A DNA stretch of 64,000 bases, from contig OW051471.1 in the NCBI GenBank assembly GCA_932521025.1, positions 3,596,001-3,660,000 of the forward strand, in the 5' to 3' direction. Source of the DNA: Oscheius onirici (taxonomy: Eukaryota > Nematoda > Chromadorea > Rhabditida > Rhabditidae). A program made the position numbers and the translations under genes. The notes beneath the pieces are model-generated. The model saw nothing but the letters and a program-made list of their open reading frames with translations. It was not told the DNA's origin and made no database searches. This document shows positions 1 to 10,500 of this stretch, piece by piece. Within the stretch, counting starts at the first letter, position 1. Every line of letters begins with the position of its first letter.

Positions 1-892
1 AAACTTGTTACACTAACTCCTTTCCCTTTAATTGTGCGCACAAATCGCTCCATTTTGATTGCCAATTAAAGCTTCCGACAGACAGACACACACACACACA
101 CAGAGACCTGGGAGCAATTTTAAGTTGATTTCAAGCTTTTCTGGGACCATTTTTTCGTCTGGAATTTCCTCTTGACCGGTGGCTAGAAAAAAGAATCCAT
201 AAAGAATGAACCTTGTTGGAGAAATGTCTGAAAGATCGCAAACTTCTGCCATTTTCCGACTAATATCATGTCCAGAACGTTGTTTTAATCAACGACTCGA
301 AAATACAAGCAGTGACAAAATGTTTTCCAAAAAGGTCAATTTTGCAGGAACACTTGTTGAAGTAATGCAAAATCTTCCAGGTGGCTGAAAACACGATAAA
401 TCTTCATACAAACTGGAAAAAAGGTCAAAATGAGTGTAATCTGTACGATGAGACTGCCTACTGCCAGCAGGTAAATGAAATTGAGAGAATACAAGCAAAA
501 GATAGGTCGTGATTGACCAGCGGATGTCTCTGGTAGCCGTGTCGCATCGGTGCAGCTGTCCCGAAGGCTACAAATGCCCGAATGACGTCACGGAAACTGT
601 CCAGACTACGCAGTTTGTTCTGCATTTTCAGTGGTCAAATATAGATTTTTGAGGTGCGAGTACGAAGAGGAGAGGTTCTGGAGCAAATGCCGAATGCGCT
701 GTGTTCCAAAGGTCTGATTTCTTCGACTATTTGGACAATTTTAGCTTTAAAAAACTCGAATAAATGGGTATTTTCTCCTCGTTTTGACTAGATTTGACAA
801 TGAGAGGTGAAAGAAAGCTGTGATCGAAAATTCATTAAATACCAATAAAAATAAAGAAAATCGAGGAGTGTTCAAAGTAGACAGGGAGAGGT
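1..892. other. Non-coding flank
   Basis: No gene recognised. A short (CA)n/(GACA)n microsatellite lies at about 79-103. The open frames here are short, have no recognisable motifs and lack splice-consistent neighbours. The 3' UTR of the DAZ-like gene probably occupies the right-hand part. Confidence 0.5.
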
Positions 893-2934
893 TCATTCTG
901 CAAGACTTTTTTTTAAGAAGAGCGGCGAAAAAATAGCTTACTATTAAGAAAGACGTCATCAGAGTCGTCTAGTTCGCTCTTCAGCAGCTCGTCCACCTTT
1001 TTGCAGACAAATTCGGCCTTTATATCGTCCTGCGACTTGTTGCTGTGATTATACGGTTTTTTCTTTCCCTTCGGGTGGTGGCCATCGCCGCTGGCGTGAA
1101 TATCGCTTCCTCGAGAATCTGCAAAATTATTTCAAATATAAAAGAAAGATGGAACACACCGTTCTTGTTCTTCTTGTGAGCCTTTGACCCGCTGCTTTCC
1201 GGAGAAATCTTTCTCTGCTGATCGGGATGACGAGAATAGCTACCAGGCTTCGTGACAGTTTCTGGAGGATTCTGGAAAATGATTCGGTTAGTCTTCTTCG
1301 TCTAAGGTCAAGGTGGATGGGAATTTAGAGCTAAGGCAGATTCTGTTTCGTATATTTCAGCGCCGCCAGGGCGATGAAGCCGTCGTAGACGGCTGGTGAT
1401 CATCTAAAGTTTAGTGTTCGGCAGAGTATCCAATATATGTGTGCTAAAATAGAGCTGCGTATTTGGGGGAAACGCTCGTCATTAGAACAAATAACAACAA
1501 ACCATGTTCGGATAGGACAGTCTGAATGGATTGAATGAAGATAGCCTGTCTCCTCCGGCCAGCTGCATGTGTCTTATTTGCTTGTAGACGTCCGGAGGAA
1601 GAAATCCGGGAGGGCCCAAATGTTCAGCGGTCGGCTGTGGTGTTCTCTGAAAAATGTTTTATACAATTACATAATATATTTGAAAAGAGACTGTTACTGA
1701 CCGCGATATTGGTGCTGGACAGAGGACTGAGCACACTTCCAGGAGGATACGGGGGCATCTGCATGAACGGATACGGGAACGCCGACGGTGGAAGCTGTCT
1801 CGTCTTTACCGCGAAGGCATTATTGTTAGGCTCACGGATATCTGCAAAATCTAGATGAATGTGGCTCCCAAGTCTGTCGGAAGACAGACTTAGCTATGAT
1901 TTGTTTGCAGGCAGTTTTCAAGAGCCTGAAGAAAATGTTAATCCACGTTGATTAGCCTGTTTTGGATGGCTCTCAAACATGGGATAAGACTTTTGGACAG
2001 CATTGTTGTAAATTGCAACTGGTCATAGCCAGTAGAACAGGTTGACATTTAGAAACGGACACGCACATCTTGATAGCGAAAAACAATACGAATGAACAAA
2101 CGTGAAAGTCATGTCGATAAAAGAAAGTGGGCAAACCGTTAGTTTCGGATATTGTATGCTAAGTTGAAAGGGACATACACTAGTAATTGAAAAAAAAAGC
2201 TGGGAGCAGACTTCACTCCTTCCGGGATGCACTTGGTTTGGTGAGAGCAAAAACCCCGGAACACCAACCTCTTTTACGCTCCAATTCTTCATTGTCCGTA
2301 TTAGGAAACTTGCTAGCTGAGGCCGTATCGTTCTCCAAACCTTGAGACGGAATTTGTCGTGATTTTCCGGAAAACTCGGTCTGTAAATAGATTGCGATTC
2401 GGGCAAAGAACAAGCAATTACCATCGGACGACGCAAGAAATGAGGAGCCTTGTAAGGATTAAACATATAGGTGCCAGGAGGATAATAATCATTCGGAGTG
2501 ACACAAGCATAGCCGTAACCTTCTGAGTAGCGCGGAACTTTTCTACGTGCCGGTCCGACATTCAATATGTTACCTCTGTAGACGAGCTTGTCCGGAGGCT
2601 AAACGGAGTAAAATATAAGTGAGGACAAGATGTCAAACCAGATGCCTGATACGGTCAGCCTGTTCCGCGTTACCGACAGTGATAAAGCCGAATCCGCGTT
2701 TATTTTCATCAGTGCGGAATATCTTCGCGTCTCGTACTTGGACGTATTGTTCGAAAAATTCGGCCAGATCAGTTTCCGTCGTCTGAACGTGTATAAAACG
2801 ACTACTAAAAAGAGCGGACTTACAAATTCGCAAAATCCACCAACAAAGACTCTGTCCGGATATTGCGCGACGTCCCAACATGGCCATGAGCCAGCTTGAT
2901 TGCTCTTAGTGTGGATCGTAGGCGCAGAATTCAT
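893..2934 (-). CDS. daz-1-like: DAZ/Boule-like germline RNA-binding protein (multi-exon)
   Basis: RRM protein of the DAZ/Boule family, which binds mRNA and promotes translation in germ cells. Exon 1 (start 2934) ends in PDRVFVGGFCEF (RNP2). After a 41-nt intron the RRM continues with TETDLAEFFEQY and KRGFGFITVG (RNP1). The next exon (about 2597-2421) gives LVYRGNILNVGPARRK, matching the DAZ segment just after the RRM, then a Tyr/Pro-rich stretch. Later exons, about 2383-2268, 1850-1705, 1650-1510, 1273-1163 and 1121-960, encode Pro-rich then Lys/His/Asp-rich sequence. The last intron donor (GTAAGC, near 948) joins an acceptor at 898 and places a stop at 893-895. An intron of about 420 nt lies at 1850-2268. 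A splice acceptor sits 4 nt before the ATG. Family assignment is firm; the exact 3' exons are less so. Confidence 0.78.
1340..1396 (+). mobile_element. Helitron 3' end remnant
   Basis: Ends with the hairpin GCCGTC-gta-GACGGC followed by CTGG and then T, the same terminus as the complete elements at 3183 and 30216. The 5' part is not recognisable. It lies in an intron of the DAZ-like gene. Confidence 0.5.
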
Positions 2935-3182
2935 TACCCTGCAAACTTCGCTAAACGGCGTCTTTCAGAGAAGATTGAGCTAAAACACTGACTAATGGGT
3001 GAAGCATTTTATCACCAATCATTTCAGGCATCGATAAACATGTTGTTTAACGAGAAAAATAAGAAAAGCTGAAAACAATTGAGAAGAACAAGATAATTTG
3101 GTGGCATTCGAATGTTCGCGCCTTTTGTGAAACCGACTGCCATCGTGGCGGGACCATCTTTTGTTTCAAGAATCTACCGTAA

Positions 3183-3511
3183 TCTCTCTACTACTAAAGT
3201 GCAATGGTGTCTGTCATGGACTCTGTGTGTTTGTTTGTCTGTTTCTCCGGGACCACAAATTTTGGCGTATTGTTAAGAGTCGCCGCTGTAACTCAGACGA
3301 CCCAGGTTCGACTCCTCTCCTCGCCAAATATTTTTGCAAAATTGTTTCGAATAGGAAATAGACTCAGGGTAACCGGCAGAGGATTAGAAGAGATCGGTTG
3401 AGTGGGGAAGGGAGCAGAAGGGATCAAAGGATATCGGTTGACTGGGGAAGAGATCAGAAATTAAGAAGAAAACAAGTAGAAAAGCCGCCGACAGGCGGCG
3501 AAGCCGGCTGG
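3183..3511 (+). mobile_element. Non-autonomous Helitron, complete
   Basis: 329-bp element starting TCTCTCTACTACT and ending in hairpin GCCGCC-gaca-GGCGGC, then GAAGCCGGCTGG. Helitrons are known to have a 5' TC, a 3' hairpin plus CTRR, and insertion between A and T. All hold here: A at 3182, T at 3512, and no target duplication. The interior has a tRNA B-box-like GGTTCGACTCC (about 3305) and two copies of a unit containing GATCGGTTGA. There is no Rep/helicase coding capacity. Confidence 0.8.
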
Positions 3512-3545
3512 TCTTATTTCCAAAATGAGCTTCAAAATTTACAAA

Positions 3546-4354
3546 ACTATTTGGTTCTTTTATGATACATGGAACAAATTTATTGCTGTCCATTAAATCT
3601 AGTTATTAGGGAAAGTTCATTTGTAATTAATTAGATACATTGATTGTTACATAATTGGTTTCGCAAATTTTTAATGTACTATTTATTCAATATGCTTCTC
3701 CAATCGACCATTCGGAGATGTTTTGTTGGACGGTAGAAGGCGGCGTTATTGGAGTAATGCTACAGCTTCTTCTTGGGGGTGAGACGTTAGTTCCGCGGAA
3801 ATAACGCCCCTCCATTATTCGCGGCGCGGAAATAACGTCTCACCCCTATTAAAATATCGCTTTTTATCAAAAAACAACATAAGTATGCTTCTAGTGATAG
3901 CTTAAGCGTTTAACAGGGGTTATCACTCTCGCTGTGCCCTTTTAGTTGGGTCGGAGATGTCATAACTTCCTGGCAATCAGAATGCTTTTAGTGATAGCCT
4001 AAGCATTAAAAAAGGGTTAATCACTCTCGCTGCGCATCCTCAGTTGGGCTGACGATGTCCAAGCTTTTGGGGAACAGATTATTCCGGACGATGAGCTAAA
4101 AATTTGTGAAAAAACATTCGATTTGATTAAAAAATGAGATTGAGACGTTAGTTTCGAACTGAAAAAGGGGGGGGGGGGGGGTGAGACGTTAGTTCCGCGA
4201 AGCGAATCATGGTGGGACAAATAAAAGCAAAACAATTCAGAGTGCGAGTGTAACCAATATTCAAATTATCTAATTGCTAGTTATTAAATTGGTATTTGAT
4301 ATAATTAGGGGCAGCAATAAATCTGTTCCATGTATCATAAAAGAACCAACTATT
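3546..4354. mobile_element. MITE-like element with about 45-bp terminal inverted repeats
   Basis: The left arm (about 3546-3590) and right arm (about 4311-4354) are inverted copies containing TGGTTCTTTTATGATACATG and then GGAACA.ATTTATTGCTG. Inside are further repeats: an imperfect palindrome GTGAGACGTTAGTTCCGCG / CGCGGAAATAACGTCTCAC at 3776-3846, another copy at 4181-4200 next to a G15 run (4167-4181), and two copies of a CACTCTCGCTG segment (about 3926 and 4022). No transposase is encoded. The superfamily is not clear. Confidence 0.6.
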
Positions 4355-4431
4355 TCACTTATTTCTTTTTTGTCGTTTTTTTTTCTTTCATTGTCACATA
4401 CATGTTCAACCCTCGATACTGTAACAAAAAA

Positions 4432-5540
4432 CCCGGTAAAAAACCTTGGTTGTACTGCAGTAGGCGCCTCCCTTCGCTCAAGCATTTTTAACGCGAATTC
4501 CCAAACTGGCCTGAAATTGCGTTTTTCAGCATTTTCCTTTCATTTTTCACATTTTTAAGCGTGCTAAATGAATTCAGCGTATAAAACAAGCCCCTAGATG
4601 TGGAAATTTGTCGAAAATAGCCAGAAATGGAAGACAAGTCTCTGAGGACGGCTTTTATAGAGCAAGCGTCGGCTTCATAATATTTTCGACTAGTTTGCAC
4701 GTCCTGGTGGTTGCTTTACACGCTGAATTCGATAAACTTGGTTATAAACAGGAAAAAATAGAAGAAAAATGGTGAAAAACGCAAGTTTAGGATTGTTTGA
4801 ACGAAGAGAGGCGCCTAAAAGTAAAAGTAAAGTTTTTCTCCCGAATCAACGGCAGGCAATTAAGCTGGGAGTACAAGCTCCTACATCTTGCGTTGCGTTA
4901 CGCTGTCCCTCGACGATGTACCATTGCGGGGGCTTCCTGAGAGGTCAGGTCGCGGGGCGTGAACGTTCCAAAGCTGCCCAACCTTTTCTAGGAACTTTAC
5001 TTCGTAGCAAAGCTACTACCAATGTACCGACCTCACAATCAGAGAGGATAGAAGCCTTGGTTGGGCCGAGACGGGGGTCGATTTATTTTCACAAGCTGTG
5101 CGAGTGCTTCCTCAAGCGCTCCTCAGCGATTCTACCAAGGCCAGAATCTACTGTGGAAAGAAGAGGATTCCAATCCCAGAACTGCGACACAGCGGGATTG
5201 TCAAGTCAACACTCATGGCTCCGCCAGCGATGCTCGTCTCTACAGTGATTCCACCAAGTCAAGCAGCCGTCTACCCGAACAAGAAGACAACTTCAATTAA
5301 GAAGATGTCTTCACGACTCGGTCAGGACGTCACCTGCTGGATGAGAAGAAACTGGGCAGTGGTCGAGACCTGAGAGCGGCGAAGGATTCTGCATGATACC
5401 CCTCGATTCCGTCAAAATAAACTGTTGAAACTGGGGATCGAACTTGGGACCCTTAGATTAGCGCTGGCGCCTCCTACCACTGCTCCATCCGTCGGGAGGC
5501 GCCTACTGCAGTACAACCAAAACCTTGGTAAAACTCGTAA
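4432..5540. mobile_element. Inverted-repeat element enclosing a rearranged SINE
   Basis: Terminal inverted repeats of about 40 bp share TTGGTTGTACTGCAGTAGGC then GCCTCCC (4447-4475 and 5493-5523). The interior carries SINE sequence in reverse orientation in two blocks: a tRNA-like head (about 5430-5495, with A-box-like GGAGCAGTGGTAGG and B-box-like AAGTTCGATCC on the minus strand) and a body (about 4850-5080). The body matches the downstream part of the SINE copy at 56155. About 350 bp of unrelated DNA separates the blocks. The reading frames across it are not genes. Confidence 0.55.
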
Positions 5541-5763
5541 AAAAGTAAAAAATAGTTTTGGCACGTGGAACCAAATTTTGAAGTTTTTTTGGCGAGACCT
5601 ATAATTACTGTTTGTGATTAAAATAATCTTGAAAGTTTCATTTTTTTCTCGACTTTTATTTATTCATGGACTTCTTAATCATTTCCACTGGCTAATAAGC
5701 TATTTTTAGGGTGTTTCTCATATTAGCCCCGACTGGCTCACCAATTATCGTTAACCTGCACGA

Positions 5764-7026
5764 ATGGTAAGCTGTTCTGATTGTTCTTATTTCATTGCCA
5801 TGTTTTAGAACACTAAATCGAACTCGCAGTTTTCTGACCCAGGAGTTGATAGCCTACTCGAAAAGCTCCGGAATAACCGACGTGAAAACGAAGACAGCGA
5901 TCCTAGGCCTATGGATAACGAAGCATATTTGAGCCAGCTGCTGCAGGATCAGTGTAGCCTCCAAACTTTCGCTCCTGGTAAATTCAAGTATGCGCAGCAA
6001 ATTCTCGAGAAAGGTGGGACTTGTTTTGCTTCAGATTCTAATTTTACTCTTCAGAAATTTCTAACGTCTCTCTCAAGATCGCTCAGGAGAAGACTAACCC
6101 GGAAAACCTCGACATTGGAAAAAACCAGATTGTGGCTCTAACGGAAATCATCACGGTCCCTGTCGACAAGTACCCTACGGTACGTTAGTTTTTCGTTTTC
6201 TAGTCAACACATCTTTTAGTACAATTTCGTCGGAAGAATTCTTGGTCCTCGAGGAATGACCGTTCGGCAGTTGGAAGAGCAGACCGGCTGCAAAATCATG
6301 GTTCGAGGACGAGGATCTATCAAGGTTGGTCTCTTGTTTGTCTACTCGCTAATTTATATCCTCAGGGCAAGATTAGAGATCGCGGATCGGAAGACGATTC
6401 ACTTCACGTGCAGATCCAGTGCGAAGATTACCCCGACCGTGCCAAGAATAAGATGAGGAAAGCCGTTGATCGTGTCAACGAGCTTCTGACTCCGCCTCCA
6501 GATGGCAAAGATGAACTGAAGAGGAAACAACTTGTCGAGCTCGCCATCATCAACGGTACTTACAGGCCCACGAATGCTACTAAACATGCTCTCCGTAAGT
6601 CATTTGTTCTTGCCAAGTTTAAACCTTGATTTTAGAAACTCCCTCGCCTTTGGACTCGGGCCATCTCGCTACGGGAATGGACTATCCCATGATGTCTCCT
6701 AATCGTACAAACCAGCTTCCGGATGGAGATTTGCTGCAGAAACTGCATCTCCTCCAGCTACTTAGCTGCAACAATAATTCTGTTTTCACGGACTACTTAT
6801 TGAGGTAGGAGCTTTTAATCTCCGCAATCCATCCCAATTATTCAGATGTTCGATGCCCAGCTCTTCCACGCTGGCCAACTCGCTTCTCTATTCCGTACAT
6901 TCGCCTACCAACGACTACAATGGCGTTCATCAGGCCACATTCCAGGAATATCTGGACGCTACTGCTCTTCTCAACTCTGTTCCCACTTTTATGCACGACG
7001 GATCTGGTGACTGCCCCAAAAAGTAG
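5764..7026 (+). CDS. STAR-family KH RNA-binding protein (QKI/GLD-1/ASD-2 type)
   Basis: STAR proteins bind mRNA as dimers through a Qua1-KH-Qua2 unit and control splicing, stability or translation; GLD-1 and ASD-2 are the nematode members. Exons: 5764-5766 (the ATG alone), 5809-6013, 6055-6179, 6220-6324, 6366-6594, 6636-6804 and 6846-7026. The frame stays open through all junctions. Seen: a Qua1-like segment ([12 protein letters not shown]), KH motifs [20 protein letters not shown] and [13 protein letters not shown], and a Qua2-like end ([13 protein letters not shown]). The tail is rich in Ser, Asn and Leu. The first intron follows directly on the start codon. A TTTTTAG acceptor 54 nt upstream may be a trans-splice site. 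It converges on the NEMF gene. Confidence 0.9.
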
Positions 7027-7547
7027 TTTGATAACTCCCATAATATAATCGAGTTGTATTCAATTCATACTCTACACCTTCATTAACTAATCTCTCATGT
7101 TAGTTGTTTTACCAATATGTTTTAATCCATTTGACGGCTCATCCGTCCTTAAATTTCGTGTTCATAATGTTATTTGTCCATAATAAATTTGCCTTGTACC
7201 GGTTTGTTCAAACTTGTCAGAGTTCCGAATTATATTGGTTGCTCTGGTATTCGTTTGGCCGTGATCTTCTCCAGGGACTATCTGATAGTCGTGTTGTTGT
7301 GAGTACAGCGTAGAATGAAGGAGGGAACACGAGCTCTTTGCTTATTCATTCTGATCCTGGCATTGTTTCCATACAACTATATAGAGCTTGCTAGAAAGAT
7401 TGACTAGGATTTTGGCAAGACATAATGAACCTCTTTTTTGTTCTTCTACAGAAGTGTAGCCGCAACCTTTTACATCGTAAGACTAGTAATATCGTTAAAA
7501 TAAAACCGGTTTAATAAACTAAAATCACATTTTACCCGAAGAAAAGA
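7027..7547. other. Convergent 3' region between the STAR and NEMF genes
   Basis: About 520 bp holding the 3' UTRs of two convergent genes. AATAAA-like signals occur near 7180 on the plus strand. No coding capacity, RNA gene or repeat was recognised. Confidence 0.5.
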
Positions 7548-10500
7548 TCACTTTGCGTGTAGCTGAGGCGCCGAAACGCGTACTTTTCCTGGAATGTTGC
7601 GAGCTGTGGCCTCGTCGCTGATCAGCAGCTTCATCTGAGCCTGCTCCAGTGGAGTCGACGTCTTTGAGCGCAAGAAGAGTTCCAAGGCGCTCTTGGCAGC
7701 TTTTCCGCGTTTGCCAGTGCCGGGCGTCAGCTTGACCTTGTACTTGTAACTGCTGAGAACCTGCAAATGTTTTAGTTTAGCTAAAAAAATTGTGGAAAAT
7801 TACCTGATAAGGAGCGATGATTGGAATTGCAAACAGCAAGTTGTCCTCCTCAACTGGCTTGCCGGTTAGACTGTCGAGAACGGCTGAAAATGTGAGTATT
7901 TTAGCAAATTTTACCACGAAATGAGGATGCTTTTGTAGTAATTAGGTTAGGAGTGAAAGTAAGCGTTATACCAGTATATATCGGCTAGTTGATTATATAA
8001 CTTTTTCATACTTCCGGAATTCTCAAAAAAAACTAAATTGGAGAAACGATTAAGAGGCTGATTTTGTGGAAGTGTTTTTGGAGGAGAGTTACAAAAAATG
8101 AACGAACCATCACTGTCTTCCACGGCCTGTACTTCTTCTTCCTTCTCCTCATTCTCGTCGTCCTGTTCTTTTTCCTCTTTCGGACGTTCTCGATGTGCTC
8201 GTTCCTTCGGTACTTCCTTTGTCTCTTCAACAGGAGCCTTTTCCTCGACTACCGGCTTCTTTCCACGACTTCCCAGAAGAGCCAGTCGAATTTCTCGTTC
8301 ATCCTCGTCCTGATCCTTGTACTTTTTCTTCATTTTCTCCATTTTGTGCTTCTGGCGCTTTGTCGGTCCCTTGTTCGCAGAATTTGCCTTGAGTTCTTCT
8401 TCGCGTTTCTTCTCCAAATACTGAGCAGTTTCCTCTTCTTTCGTAACCTTTTGAGTGGAATTCTTCGGTGGTCTGGCGTTGGTATTGACGGCAATGATCG
8501 AGTATTCTTCCTCTTCCTTCGGTTTCAGGCCTTTGATGTCTAGCTGAAAAGAGATTTTTAAACTAAATTAACAGGAACATACTTCAACATCAGGGAATTC
8601 AATCTCCTCATTTTCGGGCTCTTCTTCGCCTTTCTGTTCAGCCTCGTCATCTTCTTCCAATCCGATATCAAGATCCTCTGTAGCCTCACTTTCGGCAATT
8701 TCGCTGGCCGAGCAGTCGATTATCTGGAAGCTTCTGCTGTTTTTAACAAGTATTCGCATCTTTAGTCGTCCCACGATAGGCGGCTACCGTTGTACAATTG
8801 TTACATTTCTTTTCTTTTACCCAAAAGCGTCCAAAAGTCCAAAAGCGATTTTTCTGCTACTCATGTTCTATATCAAAGTTGTCCTTTTCTATCCAGCCTT
8901 CTAGAACTTTCTAAAAACAAGTACGTTCGAAATTAACTATCTAATCCTAAGAAACTAACTTGTCCAGACTTGTTCGTGGCCTCGGACAACTGCACAAACA
9001 CAAAGTCCACGATAGACATCATTGCGCTTTAGTTAGTAGTAGAGAGATTGTCTACCTTCTCCAGTTCAAAATTAGTTTTTAGCTCAAAACTGTGTCGAGT
9101 CGTAGCTTTTTCATCTATAGCTAGTTTTTCAGGTTTACCCTTAAAAATGAATACAAAAACACACCTTCCGCTCTCCCTTGTGTCTCTCGACGCCTTCCTC
9201 ATCAACACGGAACAGGATTCCGAATCCCATGATCAGCTGACTGGCCGGCATGTAATTCTTTTTTCCGCGGATCATGAACGATCCGGAGGTGAGATATTCT
9301 CCCGTCGGAGCTGTTCGGGACACCTAGTTTTTTCTATTTTCGGGATAAAATGTCTCTAACCTGATCATGTCGTACCCACCAGGCACTGGCGACGATTTTA
9401 GCTTCCCAGGCATTGGAATAACAGACGGCCATTTGAGCTGCCTCATTCAGCGTTTTCGGAGGAATTTCTGCCCGATCTGGCTTGTTTCTGAACTATTTTT
9501 AGCAGAAAATTTACACAAAAGTACCTGATAATGACTGAAGCGGCTCCTCGAATATCGGCGTGCATGTAGATATCTCCCTCGCGAAGATACTTCTTTACCA
9601 GGAGCTCGTTCTGCTGGGCATCTCTGCCGGCCACAACCGTGTAGTTTTCGGACGAGATGAACCAGAGAAACTTCTCGAACCACATCGGCTTCCTCTTCTT
9701 CGTGGCACGGATTCTAATCTGATCCAGCTGGTCCAGCGTTTCTTTCGTCTTCTGTCGGGCATTTTTGATGGCTTTTCCGGCAGAGGCCAATGTCTTTTGA
9801 ATCTTCTCTGAAGCCGCCTTCTTGTCGTCGAAATAGCGTCGCGAGTTTTGAAAGGCATTTAGTGAAATATCGATATTTGCCTCGACTCTGAAAAAGTAAC
9901 TTTTACCGTTTGTCTAGCGTTTAAGTCTAGGAGCTTTCAACAATTATAAGGTTTGTCTAGGTGTTTTCAACAATTCTTCTCAGTCACTCATAGAATACTC
10001 CGCAAAGATGCGCAGACATATTAAACATTTTGCAGCATATCTTAGCTGGGTATCTCATGGTTTTTCGAGATGTGTCAAACGATACCCAAACAAACGCTTT
10101 CAATAGTTTGGATGTTCTTGCGACGTTCTTTGCAAACTACAGCAGAAAAAGAAACTTACGGTGACTCTTCCTCGTCGTACGGATCGAAAAGCTTCATAAC
10201 GAACTGGTTGTTGTCGAGCTTCAATTTTGTGATCAACCTGAAAACTTATCTTCAAAATAATGACAAAAATAATTTGTACCTTGCCACGCTATCGCCATTT
10301 TTAGCGGCCGTCTGTCTCATGTCCTCAATTTCGTCCCAGGACAGCCTATTTGCTACGGCACTCCGAATGACGAGAAGAGCCTTTTCCACGAGATCTGTAT
10401 TGGTGATGATTCTTTCAGCCACTAGCTTGCTCTTTTCCTGCGCGTTCGAGAGCGCCTCGACGCGGCCTTCCTGGTCCCGTTTGACGTTATCCAACTTTTT

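Noticed and set aside
4769-5248. Plus-strand 159-codon frame
   Set aside because: Runs across SINE sequence and its insertion; no motif or splice partner.
8064-8543. Plus-strand Phe/Leu-rich open frame of 159 codons
   Set aside because: It is the antisense of the Lys/Glu-rich region of NEMF (AAG/GAG codons read as CTT/CTC), with no splice signals.
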